Source: Trileptium ribeirensis
Lineage: Eukaryota > Nematoda > Enoplea > Enoplida > Thoracostomopsidae
Length of the DNA stretch: 64,000 nucleotides
Reading direction: 5' to 3'
Assembly: GCA_030248225.1 (NCBI GenBank)
Contig: JASANE010005263.1
Coordinates: 62,001-126,000 of the forward strand
Below, one piece after another: positions 24,701 to 36,700 of the stretch. A program made the translations under genes and the position numbers. The notes beneath the pieces were generated by a model that saw only the letters and a program-made list of their open reading frames with translations, was not told the origin of the DNA and made no database searches. How positions within the stretch are numbered: position 1 is the stretch's first letter; the number at the start of each line of letters is the position of its first letter.

Positions 24701-27700
24701 GCGCGAAAAAATCCGAAAAACTATCTGTCGCTGGCGCCAATGTTTTTCAAGCTTATGACAACGTCGACAAATAATTGGATGTTAATTAAAATTATTAAAT
24801 TGGTAAATATTTTTATACGTTGTGTAATTATTATATTACGAATTTAGCTTTTTTATTATTTTATTCAGGCGTCTATAAATTGGAGGTGCGCCCTGGGGTG
24901 TCAGGTGGCCCCAAATTTTTGGGCTTTCCCTCGCAAAATTTTTTGTTTCCTCTACTAAATTAAGTTTACATGATAACAATGACAATTTTTTACTGAAATT
25001 CCAGTTTGAAGTTAAAAACTTGATTAAATCATACGTAAAAGTAATAAAGAAGTTTTATGTTTTTAATAAAAAATACCTGTCAAAATTCGGAGACCACTGG
25101 TTCCGTATATACCTGGGGACCTTTCGGATAACATCTCCCTGGCGAAAGTTTGAGCAAATGTGGAAATTAGTTATTGATAGAAGGTTATATCACTTAACAT
25201 CTTTGTGTTTTGGATTTATGTATTTTGATCTAAAGAACTGAATTATTTTATAACTTCTTTTGACAAAAACACTAATGCACGAATCGACTGCTACTTAATT
25301 ATTATAATTATGTAATATCGACGTGACGCTGCTGCATTACGCACTTCCCAGACGTAATGCCCATACGACCCCGGCTATCGTGACTTCAAGGGCGGACCTG
25401 ATGGGTTTCAATTGCGCGAATGTCTTTTCCCACGCGAGTCAGGCCCAAGAAATGACGGAGCTTAGCAAGCCGCAGGAGCGCTTCACAGGATGTGTTCTGA
25501 TCCTGCCGGACGGGTTGCGCACGTAGTCTACGAGGTACTACCTTTGAGGTCCCCAGGGAGGTCGGCTCCGTCACCTGCCCACAGGCCAAAGAGACCGTAC
25601 CGCTATTCCCTCTCCACGTTTAACCCGGGAAGTATAAGATTCTTTCCAACTTTCTAAGAATGGGCAATTTACCTAATTTCACTTTAGCCAGTGGCCCCCA
25701 CTAGGGTCCGACAAATCCCTAGACGTTTAACGTCGGGTCCGCGCGTATCTAAATTTCCTAGTTTGGGTGCTCGGCGTGAGTTTACAATTCTTTCTTAATG
25801 AGCCGCACCAGTCATACTTGTACAACAACAATAATTAACAACCTTAATTGTAATCGGCGAGTCACGCTGAGGTTTGCTTCTTCGATGCGCGTGTCAAACC
25901 TGAACGTGGGTCGTCGATCGGGGTGACAAATTTCAAACCCCTTTTGTTCCTATCGCTACTACGGGTCAACAAAACACTCGAACAATTAGAGTTTTCAGCG
26001 AGCATTTATTGATGAGTTACACAGAGACTTATGGGTATACGGACAGATACATATTGTACGGGCGAATACAATAAGCGTTATGTCACAATTATGGCGCGCT
26101 AGTACAAAATGAGCAGAGCTTCAATCGGGGAGGGTTGCGGAGTCATCGCCTTTTTCACTGAACTCTCACAGCTGAGTCAAAACACGGCATGTACCGTGAA
26201 GCCTTATCTTATGACAGCTGCGCTTACCTTACTCATGCAAAAACAGTAGTGGGTCAAATTAGAATCAGTACTGGTGGGTGCTACGGTTAGTTATCGACAT
26301 AATGAAGGCGCCATCGAAATAACTATTTGCTCAGTACTACATTCGCTAACAGGGTTGGGTACTCCGACAAAACAACGGTGGGTTCAGGTAAGCGAAAGGC
26401 GGAAACGTGGCGGGGCATACGGGGATGAGCGTGCATCGGGACGTTTGCGAGACTTCATCTTGCTCATTCAAATCACAAAACTATTGTACATGATGATCGG
26501 TCATTTATACTCACATTTAGTAGCGAGGAGGTTAACCTATGACAAGGTAATACAACAAGTGATACAACAAAGCTTATTAACATCATGACAACGTTATGTA
26601 CTATTCTTCGGTACGACTCCTACATTCTTTTCTACGGGTGCGATATTAGCTTGGTGTCCTACTCGCATACATACATACGTACTTAGAATGACCATGTAAA
26701 GGTTATATTGACACATCCAACTATGTTAACTAAATTCGGCGCTTGTTCCCTATCAATTTTATCCACGAAGATAGTGGAATTGGATCTCAACTGTGGTTAA
26801 CTCCTGATCTGAATCACTACCAAGACAAACAATTTGAATACACCAGCGAGAGTTATCACAACAGAAAAAGGAACGATTGGGGCGGTCCTGTCTCTTTTGA
26901 ACAGCTAGCGGGTCCCGGTAGACTGAAGTTGGGACCGAGTTTTGAGCCTTTCCGAATAAAGTTTGGTTCTAGTTATCTTGCTGGTGGCACCTACGATTTT
27001 AACTAAAACAAATATGACTACTGGCGAGGCCTCGTAGGCCATCGGCATTACTCTAACCGGTATGATGACCTACGTCATTTTGACTTGCAAAGGCTTCCAA
27101 AACGAACAATGTTTGGTACTAAAATGTGACTGTTAGTGCGAGCAACTTCTGCTCGACGAGGCAGGGTAATACACGGAGGCCCCGGTTGTTTGGGCAACCG
27201 TAACAATTTTATCCTTTGTGGTGCGCTCGGTTTGAGTCTTTAATTCGTTCAATTCGAAGTTTCCGTTCCAAATTTTGGATATAATTAGGCTAGGGTTGGG
27301 AAGGACCTTTGATTTCTAATAACTCATTATTTTGCCAGCCTTTCGCTACTAAATTTTACCTGGCGGCTGGGCTTGACCTTATGTATTGATTTTATAGGAC
27401 CGGGCCAACGGTCCTCACAAAAATGGTCGCTCGGGCTGAGACCCGATAGACCCGAGGTCGCATTTAGCGACTTCGATAATCTCAAAATTTACAATATTTT
27501 CACTGGTAAAGCAACTTATCAACACTAGGGAAGATAGTATTTTCCCTTGCCTAACCAAAACGTGTGTAAAAGCAAGACCAAAACAGACTTACGAAAATAG
27601 TCTGAATTCTAAAATTTGAACTGCAATCCGAGCGGCGGTTGTGCGGGTCGGATTTAGATTGCCTATAACTTTCGAGCGGACCACGGCTTTGCCGGGCTCA

Positions 27701-30700
27701 ATAGCTTAAACGAGAGGTCTACTGGGCCTTTACATCTACAAGAAAAATCGTTAAAACTCCTGGGACGGATATCAAGTTATTAATGTGTAAAGTTCGGGTA
27801 AGGACGGGTCCCTTTCGGGCCGTCGGGTTTGTGATTCCAACATAATAAAGTTGAATTTTATGATGATATCTAAAAGCAGACATACTTACGAAGAAACTGC
27901 GAGAGTTTCACTAAGATTCCTGGAGGGAATCCTGAAATATTTCTATTTTAACCATGTTTTCACATTTTGACAGGTCAGGCTACTTCCAGGCCATCGGGTT
28001 TGTGATTCCAACTTGTGCATACCAAGTTTTAAAGTGGTGTCCGGTAGCGGACATTCCTACGAAGAAACAGCGCGGGTCTCACCAAAATTTCTGGAGAGCC
28101 CCTTGAAATATTTTAGATTTAGTCTTGATGTTACATTTTTGGTGGGGTGAGGCCATTTCGCAGCCGTCGGGTTTGTGTTTCTGACTTGAAACCGACATGT
28201 TCTAGAATCCTATTCGTTAGTGGGCAGTCTTACAAAGAAACTGCCAAAGTTCCAGCAAAATGCCGGGAGTAGATCCTAAGATATTTCAGTTTTCCTATTT
28301 TGATCGGGCGAGCCCCTTCAAGGCCGTCGGGTTTATGATCTCGAAGTAATATTTGAACATTTTAAGTGCTAAATCGATAGCTCGGATCCTCCTAGAGATC
28401 CGAGTAAAGTTTCAATCAAATCCCTACAGCGATTCTCAAGATATGTCAAATTTGGACACTGAGTGGATTATGCAGCTCGTGGGATACTGAGGCGATTTAT
28501 CTTGCTGTGACACGATACGCAATTAATGGGTACAGTTTGTAACACTATGGTCATGCAACCAAAATTTGACTGAAACCCTATAGTAATTTAATACTTCCAA
28601 TATCGTAACTTCCTGCCAGCCAGGTGGCAAAATGGCGGACGAACTTGCGTCCAAAAACCAATAAAATGAACAAAACCTTGAATAAAATCTTTGATAGACA
28701 TCGAGAAAAATAGTGCGAGACCGCGGATGATTCGAAGTTTCAATGATAAATTTGTAATCAGAAATTTCGTTTGTTTAACCTCGGTCAGCTCAGGGAAACT
28801 TTTCCTATCTCCTAACTCGACTCAAGAAACCATGTAAAATTCTCGGCGCGAGTGTCGCGCTCATTTGTGTCCTAACTCTTTGACCGAGGGAGGTCCAATC
28901 TGGCTTCGGCTAGTTAGTTAATTCACGTGAACGGCCAGTCATGGCTATGCGTCTGCGGGGCAAGCTAGGACGGGCAGGTCTATCTTGTAAATGGAAGTGT
29001 GGACAGGGGAGGCTCAATCTTTGCTCAAATACTCATAAAAGTAATGTTCCAACCTACTGACTAATTCGCCTATCTCTAACCTAGTACCGACGAAACTCAA
29101 CGAAACCATTTAACCTCCCTGTCCACACTTATGCGCCGTTCACAGAATAATGCGTACAGCGACTGGAAAATTTGTGTTACAAACGGTCGATCGTCCGTAT
29201 ATCAGATTATAGACGACATGGCGTCTATAACTTTGGTTATAGACGATTGGTCGTCCGTAACAAATGTTACAAGCGACGAACTGTTTGTAATATTTGTTAT
29301 GGACGATCGGTCGTTTATAGCATTTTGTTATAAACGACCGATCGTCCGTAAAAATATTACAAGCGATGAGAAGTTTGTAATGTTTGTTACGAACGATCGA
29401 TCGTCTATAACAAATATATAAACGACCGATCGTCCATAACAAACAACAAGGTATTTGTAATATTTATTATATATAACCGGTCGTTTATAACATTTATTAT
29501 CAAGGTGTAAAACCTATAAATTTTGCATTTGTCGAAAAAAAATTTAACGAAAATTTTTGCTGACAAAGGCGCCAAGGATGCTTACCATTGGGAACCTAAA
29601 TTCGGAAACAATTTTGGGCCAACAAGAAAAAAATAAACCCTAAAACTGAACGAATATTTTTCCTCAATCAGCTCGTCGTGCTGACTCGAATGGTACCAAA
29701 AGTTTCGCTGTATCTTCAAAATCAACCAATTTCTGGTTAAAGGAAAAGGCTCACTTGGATTATGTGTTCGCGTTCAACCCCTGCTCATGAGACAGATACA
29801 CAGTGGCGCTGAGTTCTATTGATAACTATTGCACGAAGCAACAATTTCAACAAAAACATATTTGTGATGGTTTGGAACCGTAACGAGGGTGCGGAGTTAG
29901 GGTCTTCGCGCCCCCTGAATTTCCTCCAAGTTTTCGAAGAAACGCCTTATCTAAGGGGTTACGCGCATAACGCAACTTTGATCACGCGAATTGATTAAAA
30001 CGATAGCTCATCTTAAAGCATGAAATTTCTATTTGTGTCCTTTAGTTGGGCATGAAGCCCCATTCTAGCGTATTCCCCAGCCCCCGCCCCTCGAAAAATC
30101 GGACAAAAGAGATTCGCGCCGGGTATCGAAAGGGCATAGAAATCCCGTTACTTATCCCTTAGGAATTACAGTGTAAATATCTGAGTCAAATTCAGTTCAC
30201 TATGCAGAACAAATAAGCTTCTGTAAGATTGTATGAACAATGTGCTACGCTATGTAAAGTTGTACCTTCAAAGTACTTTCTCGTCGACTTTATAGCAAAA
30301 AACGAGCAACGACAAACACGTATGACAAGGGACTTTTTTGCATATTTTACTTCTGTGAACCCCTTCTGTTAAATGTTTCGACATTAAAATAAAGGTCATT
30401 CACGAACAAACTATCAGACAAGTCAGACAGCTTTCTTCGCTATATACTACAAAGCGAACTTTGGCAACAATATATAGACAAAACACTACGTTTCAACAAA
30501 TTTCAATTCACTAGAAAACATCGCCTATAGAAGCCTACATTTTCGGTAATAGTGTCGGCAACGTACGATGTTTAGATTTTGTCGCTTTTACTTATGTTTT
30601 CAACAAACAAGCAGCTGTTGACAAAGAAAAATAATTTTGAAACTTTCTATATTCGTCTGTATTTATAGCTGTGATAGCGACTAGTTTTGAAATAGAAGTG

Positions 30701-33700
30701 CAGCAATACCTTAAATTCAGACACGATCACAATAATGAATTCTATAGCAGTTGTATTAAGATAATTTGTTGAATGTAGATGGAATATGACTAAAATTTGA
30801 CTCAGATATCTACACTGTAATTCCTAAGGGATAAGTAACGGGATTTTGTGCCCTTTCGGTACCCTGCGCGAGCCGCTTTTGTCCCATTTTTCGAGGGGCG
30901 GGGGCTGGGAAAGACGTTAGAATGGGGCTTCATGCCCAACTAAAGGACACAAATAGAAATCTCATGTTTAAGATGAGCTATCGTGTTAATCAATTCGCCT
31001 GGTCAAAGTTGAGTTATGCGCGTAACCCCTTAGATAAGGCGTTTCTTCGAAAACTTGGAGGAAATTCAGGGGGGCGCGAAAACCCTAACTCCGCACCCTT
31101 GTTACGGTTCCAAACCATCACAAATATGCTTTTGTTGAAATTGTTGCTTCGTACATTAGTTATATGGATGGACCTTCGTAATAACTGTTTAATGGGCGTA
31201 CGTACAAGAAGCATATATTAGATACATTAATATATATTTCAATGCATTCTTTAAAACTAGACATGTGGCTCTGCGATTTGTTGCCCGGCGGTTTCAAGTT
31301 ACCACTCAATAAATAGTGGAATGACACTAGAAATGCATCACAGATGGACGAAAATGTTCGCATAAATTTGCTTTTGTACAGATATATATTGGTACTACGA
31401 CACTGAATCGACATATTTCTGTTTAAGAGGACAATAGACGCAAACATATTCTGCATAAAGTTCTTTAACCATTAATATTGTTGTAGAACAAAGTGTATCA
31501 AGATATATATTATAAAAAAAATTATTGCATAATCGCCGAAGAATATCAGACACTCTATATGTGCATAAGCGCGGGAGATGGGGGTGCTTCCCCGAGGTTT
31601 ATGGACGTGTGGGAACAAAACCTTCGGCATTTGCCATATGGCCAAATTTCAGCTTAAATATTCCCGCAAAAATCTTGCACCTCCAAATTTCTCGCACGAT
31701 CCCCCCAAAGTTTTAAGGAAATCAGCCCCACTGTGTATCTGTCTCATCATGAGCAGGGGTTGAACGCGAAGACATAAACCAAGTGAGCCTTTTCCTTTAA
31801 CCAAAAATTGGTTGATTTTGAAGATACAGCGAAACTTTTGGTACCATTCGAGTCAGCTCGACGAGCTGATTTAGGAAAAATATTCGTTCAGTTTTAGGGA
31901 TTATTTTTTCTTGTTGGCCCAAAATTGTTTCCGAATTTAGGTTCCCAATGGTAAGCATCCTTGGCACGTTTATCATCAAAAATTTTCGTTAAATTTTTTT
32001 TTCGACAAATGCGAAATTTATAGGTTTTACACGCGATAATAAATGTTATAAACGACCAATTATATATAATAAATGTTACAAACACCTTGTTGTTTGTTAT
32101 GGACGATCGGTCGTTTATAACATTTGTTATAGACGATCGATCGTCCGTAACAAATATACAAACTTCTCATCGCTTGTATTATTTTTACGGACAATCGGTT
32201 GTTTATAACGAAATGCTATAAACGACCGATCGTCCATAGCAAATATTACAAACAGTTCGTCGTTTGTAACATTTGTTACGTACGACGAACCGTCTATAAC
32301 CAAAGTTATAGACGTCATGTCGTCTAAAATCTGATATACGGACTATCGACCGTTTGTACACAAATTTTCCGAGTCGCTGTACGCATTATTCTGTGAACGG
32401 CGCATTACGGTCCTTCGATTCCTATCGGTCGGCGTCCATCGCTTCTTCGTCCATCCGCAAGAGCAACCAGTAAGCCAAAACCAACAATCATACGAAAAAT
32501 CTGATATACGGACTATCGACCGTTTGTACACAAATTTTCCGAGTCGCTGTACGCATTATTCTGTGAACGGCGCATTACGGTCCTTCGATTCCTATCGGTC
32601 GGCGTCCATCGCTTCTTCGTCCATCCGCAAGAGCAACCAGTAAGCCAAAACCAACAATCAAAGTAAGAGAAACTGACGAAACAAGTGTAATACCGATGAA
32701 AAGCGCCAGAGCGGTCTGCAGAACGACCTAACTCTGCGCTGCCGAAGACAGACTGAACTCTCTCTTGTTTACGCCGTTATGCTTTTATAGTAGATTTTAA
32801 AAATTTGACATTTTAAACTTCGCGGCGGTTAAAGTGCTTGGTCAGCACTTTTGGTCGATTTTCTGATTTAATATTGCTTATTGAATAAATATTCTTATCG
32901 GCCAAATTCCGATCATATTTTCGGAAATTTTGGGCCGATTTTAATACGAAATCTTATTTAATTTCTATGATTTACGACTCTGTTTATATTAAGCTTAATA
33001 TTAAATCTATTTAAAGTATGCAGAGACTTACTAGAAAGTTCTAATGAAACGGCCATTTACTAGCTTAAAACATATACATATAAATGACAGGCTGTTGAAG
33101 ATGCAAAGCAGAAGGTCCAGGGCGGCAAGCTGAAATAAACTTCCTAATAAACTTTATACTAAAACTCTATCAACTTTTCTGTTTGCTGATAAGGACTTCA
33201 TATAAAAGCAGTATTGAATTTATATAAAATGTACCTGTAGAAGATTGTTTGCTTAATAAGCGACACTGGTAGTTATGGTGAATTCATCCAAGCGTCCATA
33301 TTACATTAATAGGGCAGGTGGAGACAGTACAAATTTAGTACTTAACAGAAACATATTTACTCAAGAACAGTAAAGCATCCTCGTCGGATATATGTACTTA
33401 ATGGCTTCACTCAGCTTACTCGAAACTGTAACATTGACAAAAGCGTACTAGCAACGGACCAGCTCGCTGCAAGATTAATTATTTACTCGCCTTTAATATA
33501 AATTTAATATTAATATGTATTTATCTTATACATACGTGTTTGGAAGCAGTACTCGGGAAAAGACGTGGCTTATGTAAACAAAAGAAAAGGAGGGAGGGCA
33601 AAGGGTAAAAGAAAGAGGGTGGGGGTCCACGGGGAATGGCCGGAGTGCCACAACAAACCCGGATTCGGACTCAGTAGGTCCGTCCGGTTATTTTAATATG

Positions 33701-36700
33701 TAACAGGACCGTATCCGGCCTACAGGGGGAAATAAGCTCTTGGGGGAGGGTCCATGCCAAAATTTTCAATAATCGGGGTATTTAAACGGTTCCCCTGGGT
33801 TCGGGGTACAATTTTCTGGGGTGTTTTATACGTTTTTGGATTAGTCTCGATACGGGGAATCCAGTGAGGGGTGACACGCCCGTCGGGGCGTTACTTCTGG
33901 GATTTCATATGGGGTACCTGAAAGTGGGCGCAGCTAGACCCGTCCGGGCTTAAATTAAAGCCTCGGGTCTGGGGATTCTAATGATACTACGCCTATAGTT
34001 TTATGACTAAAATTCGTGGAATTATTTGACTAAACGTATTCTACCGGCTTCGTATATATTGATTTGTCCCTAAGTCCGTGGATCCGGGTCGGATTTCCAC
34101 GAAACCGGTCTCATCCGAAAGACCGTAAAATTTTCTACAAGAAATGTTAAGTACCAAATTTTGAAATTCCCAACGGTTCCGGAGTTATGGACCGGAGCCG
34201 ACATTTTCGGACCCTAAATTTCATAAATTTTCTAATTTTCTTTCTTATCTTAACCAGCGAGATTGAACGCTGGTAAGTAATATTTCGTAGAGTTGTGCAA
34301 GTTACCAGTGTAGGGCAATTCCTACGTAGACACTTCTCCTGGGTTCAGCGGGGGGTCGTACCGTCCTAAAATCGTCTACAAATCGAGTATGGCAAGAGCT
34401 CGCCATACTCACGTTCGGATCAGTTTGGCGTGCTTAAAAGTCCCTGAATTTCTCCTAAAATTATCCCGAATATGTTACACTCAAGCAGTCGTACTTCCAA
34501 CCTAAAAAGTACAAAAATACAACAAGAAATTACACAACAGCGCACATAAAATCATGGTAAAAACGCAGGCGCTTTTACGGCATGAACAGTCCGATAAAAT
34601 AGTACAATCATAACACAACATGATCATAATATGGTATACGACGACAATGATGGGGCGGCGCTTTTATGGCCTCAAACTATACAACGAGCGGTATGAATAA
34701 ATACGACAATTATATGTATAACTGGTTAACAATTGATGTCCCAATCGATTTGTACCTGAAAATACATATACGAACAACATCATTGACTTCAATGGTACAC
34801 AATCATATGATGCGATTATGGTAATATACATCACAACGTGTCTTTATGGTCATCGAAGTATAACATGAATGATATCAATGGTACGTAATTCAAGTACATA
34901 TATCAATGATGCCTTTATGGCCAATAGTACGATAGAAAAACCATGCAAATGCCAATAGAGCATGCCGTCGGGGCACTACAACCAATATGTATTTTGATGG
35001 ACACAACTATCTGTATATACAGTTACGATTCCTTGACGAATATCTATCCCTGAAATAGCAATAGCGACACCCATCTTGATCAAAAACAATGTCGGCGGTG
35101 CAGGCCGAAATACCAAAATTGCGAGTCGATTACACAGCGGGATTCTCTGAATCTGATTATTCCGTTTACCTACGTACATATACCTGATGCTATTGAGCTT
35201 GTTCCAATTACGTACATACACTTTGATTTCAGTTCGGTTTCAATTAACTACGTATATACCTCATAATTTCTGATTCGTTGTAATTATGTACTTACATAAC
35301 TGTATCGGTCTTGCGAGTTATTTCAATTGCTGGTTTACGTGTTTACTATGGTTCATGGTTTGTGCCAGTTAGGCGGTTTGCATATGAAGTGACAACAGGG
35401 CTTTATGGTCGATGGGTATATATAAAGGAACTCAGTATATATATTCGCTTGCGATTGATTGACTCCACTTACATAAATGTACGTATTGTAAGGCGAGGGT
35501 GGGTTCCGTACCCTTTTGGGCTATTCCCGTCGGGTGTTCCAGGTTGGGGAGAAACTAGTGACAGAATTCGGAAAAGTCGGCCACTATACATGTGGTCAGG
35601 ATTATTGGGGAACTCAGCTAAATGTTGACCATTACACTATGGACAGGATTTTTTGGTACTCGGAAAAATGTTGTCCATTACACTGTGGACAGGATTATTT
35701 TTGTTCGAAAAATGTTGACCATTGGGGCGTGGTCAGAATTATTTTTGTTCGAAAAAATGTTGACCATTGGGGTGTGGTCAGGATTTTCGTAAATGTTGAC
35801 CATTATCGTGTGGTCAGGATTATGGGTTTTCGATAAAAGTTTGCCATTGGGCTGTGGTCAGGATTATCCACCTCGTAACGATCCGTAAGGATCTGTTACA
35901 ATTATATAACTATGCTTCGACAACGCTGTTTTGAAATAAACATACAATGCACGTGATTTGTCTATTTTTAACAGTACGTGTTCTATGACAATTCTCACAA
36001 AACTATATTTTCAACTAAATTATTTCAATACCACCATGAGCTTTCTTCACGCTTTATTCAACAGCATGTTTTAAAAAATCAAAAGTTTTTTGCGCTCAGA
36101 TATATTATGTGGAAGTATGCACTCCTCGCTACCGTGATTACTTTTTAATATTGCACGAGCATTGCCACCTTTAAAATATTGTCAACTCGCTTTCTATATT
36201 CATCTGAAAACAGATCTTTTCTTATAATAATTATTGTTGTTGCTATTTTCGTTGGTTCAGCTGGGAGTATATAACTGTGTGCCAAGGGTCTGTTGTGAAC
36301 CCATGAAGATCGTATCATGGACATTTGGCTGTGTTCTGTTCGCCATTTGACGTACCTTGTGAATGCAAAAAATAAATATTTTCGCTTATTTTAAAAACAG
36401 TACCGGAAAATCACAGTGCGCCAAAATTTTGTTTAATAAAACAGTCAATTGGAACAAATCACACGGCCGACCGAAAACCAACGTTCGCCCGAGTTCCTCT
36501 TCACATCTTTGCGGAAGGACAACGAACACCAGTCAGTCACATACGTCATTTGTCAGCTGTTTGGAATTTTTTGTTTTAGTTTGGAGCACTAACGCCGCTG
36601 GAACCACGTCTTGGCAAGAAACTAATTGAGCCTTTAACTAATTTGATTAACAGGTTAGTAATATTTTTTGATTTTACCAAATCAGTCAATGACGGATTCT

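Noticed and set aside
25320..25640. GC-rich block considered as an rRNA fragment
   Set aside because: I could not match it to conserved rRNA cores, and it has no flanking rDNA; left as unknown.
29131..29442. Overlapping ~100-codon frames on both strands, mirrored at 32127-32531
   Set aside because: Lie within the inverted arms of the foldback element, in GACGATCGGTCG-type repeats; present on both strands by symmetry.
25021..35905. A single ~10-kb LTR retrotransposon
   Set aside because: No matching pair of long terminal repeats, no protease, RT or integrase motif was found; kept as separate observations.
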